NCBI RefSeq assembly: GCF_000221225.1
Contig: NW_006383034.1
Location: 558,001-622,000 of the forward strand
DNA from: Thermochaetoides thermophila DSM 1495
Lineage: Eukaryota > Ascomycota > Sordariomycetes > Sordariales > Chaetomiaceae
Direction of reading: 5' to 3'
DNA: 64,000 nucleotides
In this document: positions 24,948 to 35,135 of the stretch, one piece after another
How the letters are laid out: each line of letters begins with the position of its first letter
Numbering within the stretch: the stretch's first letter is position 1
Notes under the pieces: model-generated
What the model saw: only the letters and a program-made list of their open reading frames with translations
What the model was told of the DNA's origin: nothing
Database searches by the model: none
Position numbers and translations under genes: made by a program

Positions 24948-25434
24948 CCAGGTCACTCACGAAACGGTCCAAGAGTTTCTGCTCAATCAGCAAGCCACTG
25001 GTGAGAACATGGCCCTCCAGCTCCAAGACAACAGATACACCATAGCTGATGGACACGAATTGTTGAAGAAATGCTGCCTATTACAGCTGTGCGCTGTGGA
25101 TGACCAATTCCTGGAAGAGTTCGGCAAGGAAGCTTCCAGGATCTAGATCACATACGATCTGCTCTACGATGACTATCTTACCAGATGGGCCAACGATTAC
25201 CAAATCATAGCCAAGATGAGAGCCATTGAAGATAGGGACTGGAGCAATTTGCAAAGAAAGATTGACAAGGACTATTCCTTTCTTCATTACGCAGCCAGGT
25301 ACATCCTTCATCACAGCAGTCTTGCTTAACTTGACCATGACCAACAATCATTTCTCCAAGTCTGTCATCACGTACATCTGGTGAAGGTCCCATACATGAA
25401 TGTGACTGCAAAACGAATCACTGGGTAGGACTAG
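24948..25434 (+). pseudogene. Fragment of a STAND/NACHT-type NTPase gene
   Basis: The plus strand reads VQVTHETVQEFLLNQQ, ELLKKCCLLQLC and, after an in-frame TAG at 25144, NLQRKIDKDYSFLHYAARYI. This order, an H-x-T/S-x-x-E-F-L motif, a Cys/Leu-rich helix and then an F-L-x-Y-A-A motif, is typical of the region just after the NACHT module in fungal NOD-like (often ankyrin-repeat) proteins that act in allorecognition and immunity. The P-loop and the C-terminal repeats are not present. The left side is cut exactly at the LINE junction. I infer a pseudogene: family by motif, the break by direct reading. Confidence 0.5.
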
Positions 25435-25724
25435 GTGGATTGTACTCTCAACAAGTTGAATGATGCGAACCATTGACTCCCACGCCTTTCTCAATGAATC
25501 TAGCGTGCCCCCGAACCGGAATTTTCATATTAAAGCATATGAATATAGTATGCCCCTTCATCCTCAATGCAGATGACCACCCATCTGGCATGGCAACCCG
25601 ATTCCTTTTCCATTCTTGACCAGTTAACTGACTCAGTCACTGTTCCATCTTTATCGTGTTCCCATCACCTCTCCTCTGACGCGGCTTACTTCATCTGATC
25701 TTTCCAGCATGGTGACAGAACACC

Positions 25725-26248
25725 ATGGATCCACGGGCAGCAGTCAGCACGTCAGCACAGCGCCAGGAGAATCCGCCGTCTCGTAGCTCGACATGCATCC
25801 CATTTGCAACCCAATCAGTTCTCTCCTGTAACAGATAACAATCAGCCTTCGAGCACTTCGCCCGCGCCCTCAACGCCTACAAGACTTTCCTCCCGAGATC
25901 ATCATCCCAATCCTCGCGCAGCTCAGCAAGAACGACATGCACAACTTGATAGACGGCTTCCAGGACCCAAGAAGGTTCGGCCTTCGTCAAGAACACATGA
26001 AGTTACCCGAAAGCTCAAAAGTGACCTTGACACCAGCAGTTGAACTAACTCAGCTGCCCTCCTCACTTCCCTCTTCAAAACGATGGGATTTGCGGCGATA
26101 TCAACACACAATTGAGCCAAGCCCATGGAGTGGGATGTGGGTCACAGGGTACGGAGACCGGATATTTGCCGCCGATTATCCGAAATTTCTCCCAACCCTA
26201 CTTGTAAATGTGATCCTCCGTAGGCCCACCGGAGCAGAGGCTGTCTGA
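25725..26248 (+). pseudogene. F-box-like gene relic or unresolved gene
   Basis: A frame open from about 25832 to 26248 begins RLQDFPPEIIIPILAQLSKNDM, which has the pattern of an F-box N-terminal half (L-x-D-x-P-x-E-I-x-x-x-I-L) and resembles the F-boxes at 17.6 and 21.2 kb. The remainder (about 100 residues, including SGMWVTGYGDRIFAADYP) matches nothing I know. An ATG at 25725 starts a different frame that stops at about 25832 next to an AACAG that could be an acceptor, but I cannot find a convincing donor. It may be a short gene with a missed intron or a remnant. Confidence 0.35.
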
Positions 26249-26249
26249 A

Positions 26250-27087
26250 CGCCAGGCCGCGCCAACCCATTCCAGGTTCCTGGTCAATGCTAGACCCAGA
26301 AACGCGCTGATTGGCTGTAAAAATCAGGGGTAAGAAAAGAGGCAGAAGCCCCTGGCAGGGATCGCACGCGGCTCCGCGTTCACAACACCGCTTGCTGCGC
26401 ACTGCACCCGCGGCACCACGGTCGGGAGAGCCGACGACAGACCTGATCTTGTTCATCTTGAACTATTTCGTCAGCGCTGAGACATTCCCACGTGCACCCT
26501 AATTTCCATCACCTTTTTTTGTCTCATACCTTTTCTGCCGTCCGCCGGTCGCGTGTTGCGATCGCCCTGCCACAACGTCAACCTCTTTCTGTACGTCTTG
26601 CTCCCTGCTTGTGTTGTGCTTCCACCTAGCCAGCCGCACGACCACCGTTTCATTGCAACCCTAGTCCAGTCCAATTGCTTGGTTGCTCTCCTGATCACGC
26701 TCGCACTGCTGTTATCTGTCCTTCCAACTTCTCGACCCCCGACAACACAAAAAAAAACACATATCCATCATCGTTGCGCACATCACATCTCGCAGATCTG
26801 CTGGATTAGGGCTAATCGATCTTGCGACGATCAAAAACCAACAGGACATCATCCTTGCGTAGTTGGCCAAAGGAGGAGCTCAGTCGATCGCCAGTCGCGC
26901 ACATCAATTGTTTCACCCAACCTTGCGTTGATAAAGTACCGCATTATCTTTGATCGCATCGCGATACTTTCCGCCGTCGCGAAGCCTTCACCCCTACCGG
27001 ATACGTGCCGCTCGCGGGAGCGCATTCTTTCCATCACTCTCACCACGAAAATAGTAGCAAAAGCACGAAACAAGTCAAGCCAGCAAA
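26250..27087 (+). promoter_or_regulatory. Promoter and pyrimidine-rich leader of ARF6-type gene
   Basis: From about 26500 the plus strand becomes rich in C and T (for example around 26510-26640 and 26690-26760) up to the ATG at 27088, as in many fungal housekeeping promoters and leaders. Open frames across it are of leader type and have no domain. The ATG context is AGCAAAATGG, with the favourable A at -3. Confidence 0.55.
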
Positions 27088-27785
27088 ATGGGCGCATCAA
27101 TGTCTATCTCCAGCCTCTTTGGCAAGCTCTTCGGCTCGAAAGAAGTCCGTATCCTAATGCTCGGTCTCGACGCTGCGGGCAAAACAACCATCCTGTACAA
27201 GCTCAAACTTAACCAGACCATGACCACCATCCCCACGGTTGGCTTCAACGTGGAGAACTTCACCTACAAGAACATCAAGTTCAACATGTGGGATGTCGGT
27301 GGGCAGGACAAGATCCGGCCTCTTTGGAGGCATTACTATAGCGGTAGGTGTCTCAGGGGGTTTCGTGATGGGGAGATAGGATGATTGACGAGTTGTGGAA
27401 TAGGCACCCAGGCGCTGGTGTTCGTAGTCGATTCCGCCGACCACGCGAGAATCGATGAGGCTAAGACGGAGTTACATCGGATTTTGAACGATCGTGAGAT
27501 GTCGGAGTGCTTGTTGCTGGTGTTTGCGAACAAACAGGATATTGCTGGTGGTATGTCCCCCTACCACTCTATCAGTCAATTCCCTTAATGGGGATTTAAC
27601 GGATGCTGATGAGCGACACAGCCATGGACCCGCAAAAGATCACCGAAAAGCTCGAGCTGCACAAGCTGGGCGATCGGCCGTGGTACGTGCAGCCGGCCAT
27701 TGCCATCGATGGCGAGGGCTTGACCGAGGGCTTTAGCTGGCTGTCAGACAACATTAAGAAGCTGCCCAAGTATGGCGGGAAATGA
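27088..27785 (+). CDS. ADP-ribosylation factor, ARF6 type (ArfB/Arf3)
   Basis: Small GTPase that recruits effectors to membranes. ARF6-type members act at the plasma membrane in endocytosis and polarity. Exons 27088-27343, 27404-27550 and 27622-27785 give 188 residues, with introns of 60 and 71 bp. All G motifs are visible: GLDAAGKT (P-loop), the switch I threonine in TTIPTVGFN, WDVGGQDKIRPLWRHYY (switch II), ANKQD, and a degenerate G5 region. Gly2 in MGASMSISS is the N-myristoylation site. ARF6-like features over ARF1 are LMLGLDAAGK, YKNIKFNMWDVGG, ELHRI.NDREM and WYVQP. The N-terminus is a few residues longer than usual. Conserved splicing phase and motifs make this secure. Confidence 0.95.
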
Positions 27786-28992
27786 GCTGCCAGCCGCTGC
27801 CAATGTAATGCAGAACAGTGAACGAAGCCGAACCGTTCTTGTCGAGGTTGGGATGGCTCTGCTTTGACTTGCTGTCTGGCTTCGTGAAGCGGTCTGCCCT
27901 TTCCGTTTCCCGTCTCCAAGTCACTTCTACGATCAAGGAAGGCATCAAAACAGCGGCACTGGTTACTTGAAGCGCCCTGCCGCGTCCTGTGGAATACCCA
28001 GCCCCTTTCGCCTGCCACAGGGGCATCTTAGTTAATACCGTCTTACCATTAATCTCTGGCTTTTGTTAGTTGTTATCATCATTATCCTGTACCCACGTCG
28101 TTATCGTCGTCAAATCCTGTCGTTTTTGTTGTTCTCTGATACCGTCTACCATACCATACCATCTACATGACCACAATTTTTCTGCCTACCTACATAATAC
28201 CATACCAACCAGTCAATCCGGGTGAAAAAGGTGGAATGTATCCTTCTACCGTCCCACTTCTGGTCCATTTTCTCGGTTTACCTCTTTAGTACCGTTGAGC
28301 ATAGTCGTCGCAAGTTGTTTTTTTTGGGGGGGAGGGGGGGAAGGGAAGGTGGGAGTTCAGAGAAGTTGGAGACGAGTGGAGTGAGTGCGATTATACCCCA
28401 TGAGAAGACGTCGGGAAAGGAGGGTGGCACGCTTGTCGTTGAGGGAGTCCGCTTTAGAAATGGATGATAGCAATATGAAAACGAAATGCACAAGCTACAC
28501 GGCTACACACGTACACATACTCAATTCCCATATCTGATCGATGGTGAATTCGTGCTTGGTTGGCGTCGGTCTCCCCGTGGAGCATTAAACCTGCCCTGCT
28601 TATATTGCTATGCAACCATAGGTCAGCAAGCCGAACCATGGTCTGGCCTTTTCACTACCGACAGTGCCTTGCCGGGTATTAAACACGAAGATATCTTTGG
28701 AAAATTGTGACCGGGTAGAGTTCCATTGCTGTGGTATCATTTATCATTAATTCCATTGTTATACATCCGTATGCCAAACACGAAATTCCTAGGCGAGTGA
28801 ACTGAATCCCAGAACGCCAAACAGATATCCGTATAACACACAATGCCTCTCATCCATCAACCCTTACACGTTGCCCCAGCCTCAACAATTCTCCTGACCC
28901 TCTAGATCTCTAATAGACCTCTCCCCCCCGCGGATCCCTTCAATAGCTCCCAAGAACCCCCAACAACTAACCAAAACTTCGCATACGACCAA
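27786..28992. other. Convergent 3' region, ARF6 and Ssn3
   Basis: The two genes converge here. It contains the ARF6 3' UTR and, at 28326-28353, a G-rich tract (runs of 7-8 G, then GGG-AA-GG-T-GGG) next to a T run, able to form a quadruplex on the plus strand. No coding gene is supported. Confidence 0.5.
28326..28353 (+). repeat. G-rich tract, quadruplex-prone
   Basis: Two runs of 7-8 G separated by A, followed by GGG, GG and GGG, directly after a T run. It lies about 540 bp downstream of the ARF6 stop. Confidence 0.7.
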
Positions 28993-30701
28993 TCACCCCT
29001 CCTTAACCCTCTTCCCACCCCCTCCCCCTGCCTCACCCCCCAAACTCCTCTTCACCCCCGTCAACCCCCCCGACCTATCCCCCCCTCCCAATCCACTCAA
29101 ACTATCATCTTGACTGACTCTTCTCACAGGATACTCCGTCTTGCTCCCCTCAAAACAATTTGTTGCATTGACCGGGTCGCCCGTGCTAAAGAACGGATGC
29201 TGTAACGCCTGGGTGGCAGTGAGGCGCTTCTCAGGGTCGTATTCGAGCAGGCCCGAGAGGAGAGAGTAGCCTTCGGCGCCAAGGGAGGATAATGGCGAGG
29301 GACCTTGGGAGTGAGAGGGAGGAGAGATGGTGGTGTAGTACCATTTTTCTAGGTGGGAAGTTGATCCCAAGTTTCTTTGTTGCTGGGAGTTATAATGATG
29401 GGAGTGGTGATGATGATGGTGGTGGGAGTGGGATACGGGAGGGGTGAGGGTTGCGAGCTGGGAGTACTCCGGAGTACTTGTGAGAAGTGGCCAGCGCTCT
29501 TTTGTTGGCAAGCCCATGATATCCACGATTTTCTGCATCTGGTTGCGTTGAAAGGGAACAGTCTTCTTGCTGTCCATCTTGGCTTCCTCTCCCTTAAAGA
29601 TCGGCCGGAGGGACAAGAGTTCAGCAAAGATGCAACCCACGGCCCACATGTCAATTGCTGGAGTATAATGTCTGCTTCCGAGTAGAAGCTCGGGTGCGCG
29701 GTACCATATCGTCACGACGACCTTGTCTCCGCTGTAAAGACTGTGCAGGGGTTTATACGACAGCCGGGCGAGCCCGAGATCCCCAATCTTGACCTCCCCC
29801 GCCGACGTGACCATGATATTCGCCGGCTTGAGGTCACGATGCAAAACCCAGTTCGAGTGCAGGTACTGACACCCGTTGAGCAACTGAAACATAATGCTCT
29901 TGATCGTGCTCGGCGGGATGGGATGCCTAGGCTGCTGCGTATGGTGGTGAATAATTTGCAGCAGATCATGCTCTGCATACTCGAACACCATAAAGATGCA
30001 CTTATCCTCGAGAATGATCTCAATCAGCTTGATAATGTTGGGGTGACTCAGCTCCGAGCAGAGCGCCATCTCGCGGATGGCAGACTGCGAAATGCCCGTG
30101 TAGGTGGCCTGCTCTCCCTCTTTGTCGGGCTTGAACTTCTTGATGGCGAATTCACCCGGCTGGCCCTGGCGGCCGAGGGCCTTGTAGACGCGGCCATAGG
30201 TGCCGCTGCTGATGAAGCCGATGACCTTGTACTTGTCGGTCACGCGGACTTTGCTTTGGTAGCCCATCGGCCGGCGGTCGGGGTCTGGGAAAGGTTAGCT
30301 TCCACTCTGAACCACGCATGAAAAACCCCCATGAGACTTCATGAGACAAAACAATAGATGAACTGACACGGCCTGGACTGAAAGGCATCAGCCCTGTTCC
30401 TCCTCCCCCCCTGGCTCATCCCTCCCGCAGTAATAACTTCAGAATCTGTCCCGAACCCAGCAGCAAAAAAAGGCATAAAACTAAAACCCGCAGCCGCAGA
30501 GGCAGCAGCATGGAGCTGATGCATCTGACCAGCCACGGCCGTCGACGAACCCGTCGTGGTTACTGAAGATCTCAGTCCTGGCACAGGCCAGGGTAGATGA
30601 CTATCGGCCCCATATGTTGCTGGCTTGGCACCAGTCGTCCCCCGAAAGCCAGCGGCGCTTCGCTGCTGCGACAACGGTGGAGCTCTCCAGAGGTTCTCCA
30701 T
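28993..30701 (-). CDS. ssn3: Mediator kinase Ssn3 / CDK8
   Basis: Catalytic subunit of the Mediator CDK8 module, phosphorylating RNA polymerase II machinery and transcription factors with cyclin C (Ssn8). The kinase exon (30284-28993) shows SSGTYGRVYKA, FAIKKFKPDKEGE (a Ssn3 hallmark), the cyclin helix SQSAIRE, HRDLKPANIM, DLG in place of DFG, VVTIWYRAPELLLGSRHYTPA, and GEEAKMDSKKTVPFQRNQM, also diagnostic. A His-rich insert (SHSHHHHHHHSHH) follows the kinase core, and the tail is Gly/Lys-rich. Upstream, exon 1 (30701-30368) is an Ala/Gly-rich N-terminus. Joining it requires a GTCAGT donor at 30367 and the CCCAG acceptor at 30285, which keeps the frame and gives about 541 residues. Translation could instead begin at the Met at 30267 (424 residues). 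Confidence 0.92.
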
Positions 30702-32374
30702 GGCGTTAGGGGCTCAACGGTTCCGTCTCAAGGACAGTGCTGAGGGGGCACGGTAGGTATGCAAGACTGCTTGGAAGGCCGCGGCTCCTGCTGCAGCATC
30801 CTGCGTCTGACTGAGTGCAAAACAAACCCGACCCGAGCTCGAGAAGGGTGCACTAGCGCACAAGACAGCACAGCACAGCGGCCAGAGGATGTTGCTGTTC
30901 AGGGCGAGGTGTCGGGTAACCACAGGCGCGACGGTATCCAACAAACGCTGTTTGGACGGACGATGTACGTATGCGATGCGTCGTTACAAGAGCGCTGCCG
31001 TTGCTGCCGGGGCTAACAGGGGGGATATGTATTGAGGGGTAGACGATAGCAAGAGGAGACGAAAGAAGATGATGTCAATATGCCGGTGAGATTGACATCG
31101 GCAAGGATGATAAATAAAAAAAAATATGATGGACATCCTAAAAAAAAAACCCGGACTGATCATCCTTACCTTCTTCAACTAGCAAAAACAGGGCCTCAGC
31201 TCTTTGAATCAAGTCTCCAACTCACTCACTCAGTGCCCACGCCTGTAGGCCTAAGCACCTCTAGGCCCTGCGCGGCGGATCCCGCCAACCCAAACCTAAA
31301 CCTAAACCAAAACCCACTCCGGGCCGGCAGCGGCGACGGCGGTGATAAGTGATGCTTGGCTGGGGTATGGATTTCTCGAGACAGTGCCTTGGGTGTGTGA
31401 TATGAGGCTCGCAAACTCGCCGACAGACAGGTAACCGCAAGGAATGACCCAGCGATCCCTCAGCACAGGCCGCAACAGAGCAGGTCCTGGGTCAGCGACT
31501 TGGCAGCAAAGCCGCGTGGGCGTGGGAGGGATGACCGAACGGGACGAGTCAGCGCGCCGCAGGCGAGTGATGCTCGTTTGGGTTCTGCTTAAACCGGTTG
31601 GTTGCTTGATTTCTTGGTTTCTTGGTGGGAGTTGCTCCACTAATCTTAGATACTTGAGGAGAAACGGTGCGGCGGGAACGTGCTTTTCGTCAGAGGGTAA
31701 CGATCCAATTGCGACGAGCGCGGATATCAATCTGCGTTGGGGTTTAGCTTAGCCGTAGGTAGTAGTGTAGGCAAATTTCCAAGCGGCGCTGCTGCTGACT
31801 GTGGCAACAGGAAATTTCGGATTTGTTGAGATGAAAAAAAAATGAAACTCTGGGAATGTGAGATGCGAGATGCGATGCAAGATGCAAGGTGCAACGAGAG
31901 AAAACAAGATGGACATCTTCCCGAAATGGCAGGCCGGGCGTCTGAAGCTCGGAACAGCTGGCTGACGCGTGACTCACTAACAGCATGTAATGGATATTTG
32001 CAGTAATTATGTTAAGGGGGACTTTGGGCTTGGCGCCCTGAGGTTGCCATGCAGTTTGGGTGCCTATGTCAAATAACACTGCACTTCCATGGGCGCGGTC
32101 GACTGCTCATAAAACGATTGCTGAATGAGGATCTCGATTCCAATGTCTTTCATTCAAGCTAGATACTGCAACCGTTATCCTAGCACATGATCGGAAATGA
32201 AAGGCAAAGGTGCCCATGGCAAAGCATCGGAACATCAGAAGATTGCATGTTTATGATCTCGATCGGCACTCCATTTCTTTAGATTCAGGATAATCACTCA
32301 ACGAAACGAGCATGCTAGCTGTATGTCCTTATCATCCCTATGCCCTCTCAAACTGACCCATTACCAAGCGCCAT
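30702..32374. other. Upstream region of Ssn3 and 3' flank of Arp2
   Basis: A 1.7-kb gap. Includes the presumed Ssn3 promoter and leader. At 31287-31315 there is a telomere-like degenerate array (AACC-CAAACCTAAACCTAAACC pattern). A frame of 142 codons (31730-31302, minus) lacks any motif. No gene called. Confidence 0.45.
31287..31315 (+). repeat. Telomere-like ACCTAA array
   Basis: Successive CCAAACC, CTAAACC, TAAACC, AAAACCC units spaced 6-7 bp apart, resembling a degenerate interstitial telomere repeat or telobox. It lies about 0.6 kb upstream of the Ssn3 start. It could be a Myb-type factor site or chance. Confidence 0.35.
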
Positions 32375-33675
32375 CTATCTCGGCCCCAACTTCTCTAGCG
32401 CCCTAGCCCCCATCTCCTCCCACTCCTGCTTAGAAATCCACATATTCTCATTATCCGCCATAATATTGGCCAAGACCGCGCCCCCCAGGAAAACCATATG
32501 CCTCCTCCTCGGCGGATCCTCTATCCTAACCTTAAACTTGCTCAGCCGCTCTGGATTCCCGCCCAACACCCTTGTCAGCCAAAGCTGCTTGAGCTCCTTC
32601 TCCAGCCTTGACGGCAGCCCTGGGTACATGCTGCTGCCCCCGGACAGAACAATCGCCTTGAACAGCGACGCCCTGACATCCACGTCCGCCGACTGGATTG
32701 TGTTAAACAGCAGCTCCGCAATTCCCGGTTGGTCGCAGTCAACCAAATGCGGCTGGAACAGACACTCCGGAGCTTCGAAGCGCTCCGATCCGACGCGGAT
32801 CACGCGTCCGTCGGGGAGGGTGTAGCTCTCAACTAGCACGGTAGTTTCCTCGCTCAGGCGCTTGTCGAGTTCGAGGTCGTAGGAGACGTAGCACAGCTTT
32901 TCTTTGATCTGGCGGACTGTTTCAAAGTCAGCCGTGCGGTTGAGCGCGTAGCCGCGGCGCAGGAGCAGCGCAATCAGGTTGCGGGTTACGTCGCGACCAG
33001 CGACGTCCAAGCGCCGGGTGAGGTGGTTGAGCACGACAGATTCGTAGACGGGCACGATGTGGGTTACGCCGTCGCCCGAGTCCACGACTACACCGGAGCT
33101 GAGACCTGGCTATCGTTAGCTTTTGTTAACATTAGAAAGGAGCAGCCATAGAGACATACCCTGCGCATACAATGCCAGTACCGCCTGAATCGCCACGTAC
33201 ACGCCACCAAACCCATACCGCTCAAACATCACCTCGCACATCTGCTCCCGATTCTTCAACGGATTGAGCGGCGGCTCGGTGAGTAGTATCTTCCTACCCC
33301 GGGGATCGACCTTCAACTTCTCGAAGAAGGTGTAATCCCACAAGTGCTGCATATCATCCCACTTTTTGACGATGCCGTTCTCCATCGGGTAGCTAATCTG
33401 CAGCAGCGAGCGCGCCGCCGCCGCCTCGTCGCCGCACATGATGTCCTTGATGACGAGGTCATCGCTGCCTTTTTCTTCCGTGCGCAGGATCGGGCGGCCA
33501 ACGATCGATGGGTATTGGAATTCCGGGAAGTTTTGGCCCGCGTAGCCTACTTTGAGAAAGCCCGTGCCGCCGTCGAGGACTGCAGGCTGTTAGCAGGGGG
33601 TTACCTTGGGCAGGAGTAGGAAAGGGGTGAGCTAGCTTCAGGAGGATGCGTACCGATAGGAGGCGGGTTAGCCAT
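32375..33675 (-). CDS. arp2: Actin-related protein 2 (Arp2/3 complex)
   Basis: Actin-like subunit of the Arp2/3 complex that nucleates branched actin, used in endocytic patches. Exons 33675-33654, 33579-33160 and 33105-32375 give 390 residues, the family length. Introns are 74 and 54 bp (GTACGC and GTATGT donors), both consistent in phase. Visible signatures: LDGGTGFLKVGYAG near the N-terminus (nucleotide-binding phosphate 1 loop), FPSIVGRP-like PSIVGRP, LLTEPPLNP, VVDSGDGVTHIVPVYE (phosphate 2), LSGGSSMYPGLPSRLEKE, and the C-terminus WISKQEWEEMG, an Arp2 pattern. The tiny first exon coding MANPPPI is typical of fungal Arp2. It diverges from the racemase-type gene with 417 bp between starts. 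Confidence 0.95.
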
Positions 33676-34092
33676 TTTGATGTGGGAGGACTAAGATTAG
33701 AGCAAATAGAGAGAAGATTGGAAGTGCAAGCAGATCGCGGCGGCACGGCCAGAGAAGCGGACGAATGTTGATGTGGCCGTGGAACTGGAGGATGCCGCGT
33801 AGGTACGTTGGATGGTGGGGTTGTTACGGCGTGGTTACCGCCAGAGCTGCCTGCCAGAGCTGCAGCTCCCCTGCCCCTAACCCTGGCCGGGTGGGGCGGG
33901 AAGGGATCGGTGGGTCTGCTGACCGCTTCGCCTGGGATGAAACAGAAGGAGTGTCTCGGATAGATGCATATCAGTGCTGCATTCAATTACTGAGGTTCAC
34001 CAGCATCATATCAACTCGACAGCGACTTCGAAGTTCAAGCTCGTGCAACTTGACAGTTTGGCCCCTCATATCGTCAATCACGAATTATCAAA
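33676..34092. promoter_or_regulatory. Divergent promoter, Arp2 and racemase-type gene
   Basis: A 417-bp intergenic region that must serve both starts. No clear TATA box. GC-rich in the Arp2-proximal half, AT-richer toward the racemase gene. Confidence 0.5.
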
Positions 34093-35015
34093 ATGTCGTC
34101 AATTTCGAATCCACCGCTGCACCCCAGCATCTTGCTGCTGAATCCCAACTCATCCGAGTCTATGACGTTGGGGATCTTGGAGGCGGCCGAGAAGATGCAT
34201 CTCCCACAGGTTGGCCACCCTGACTTTCATAAGCACAAGCACAGCATCATGAGAGGACCTGACTGAGTTTTCAGTCACACGGGATCATGAGTGTATCTCT
34301 CGTTCCTTACCTTACTCTAAGATACTAACTCACTGCGTAGCGAATCCACCTTTCAGCTTACACTGCGCCCCCCTCAAGTCCCCGCAGCATCAACGACGGC
34401 TCGGACCTCGAACTCAGTACCGAAGTCGTCTACAACGACATAAAGTCAAAAACCCTCCTTTCCGCCCACGACGCAATCCTCGTAGCCTGCTTCAGCGTGC
34501 ACCCCCTCGTCAAGGCCCTCTCCTCCCTCTCCACCAACAACAAACCCATCATAACAGGTATCTTTGAGTCCAGCATCCTCACCTGCCTCTCCCTCCTCTC
34601 CCCCACCGGAAAATGGGGCATCGTCACAACCGGCCAATTCTGGGAATTCCACCTCACCTCAGGCGTCAACTCTTTCCTAGGCATCACAGACCCCCACGCG
34701 AGCAATGCCAAGTTCGCTGGTGTCGAAAGCACGGGGCTGAACGCAAGCGATTTTCACGGGGGGGTTTCGCAGGAAGAGATCCGGCACAGGTTGAGGGAGG
34801 CGACAAGGAGGTTGCTGAGGAAGGGTAATATCGAGTGTGTCGTGATGGGGTGTGCGGGGATGGCGGGGCTGGAGGAGATTATTAGGGAGGTAGCGCAGGA
34901 GGAGTATGGGGAAAAAGGCAAGGAGGTTTGTGTGGTTGATGGGGTGAGGGCGGGGGTTAGTGTGCTTGAGCAGGCCGTGAGGAGTAGGAGGGCGTTCAGG
35001 GGGGTGGGGGGATAG
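34093..35015 (+). CDS. Asp/Glu/hydantoin racemase family protein (DCG1-like)
   Basis: Member of the cofactor-independent Asp/Glu/hydantoin racemase superfamily, which inverts a chiral centre using two cysteines. The substrate is unknown. Exon 1 (34093-34209) starts MSSISNPPLHPSILLLNPNSSESM, with the characteristic L-x-N-P-N-S-S strand. Exon 2 (34341-35015) carries the first catalytic-type Cys in ILVACFSVHPLV, ESTGLNASDF, and the second Cys in CVVMGCAGMAGLE, which is typical of the family. Total about 263 residues. The 131-bp intron ends with ACTAAC..GCGTAG, and phase 0 on both sides, but its donor GTTGGC is weak, so the exact 5' splice site is open. It converges on the MFS transporter gene with 120 bp between stops. 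Confidence 0.85.
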
Positions 35016-35135
35016 AAAGAGCATGACTTAAGGTTGGGTGTAAAAAGAAGCATGATTATAGTAACTAGACGGCAAGCAACAAACCAAGACCTAAGTATCC
35101 AGTCTTGAAGGGCAGATCATGCCCAATCGTACTTC

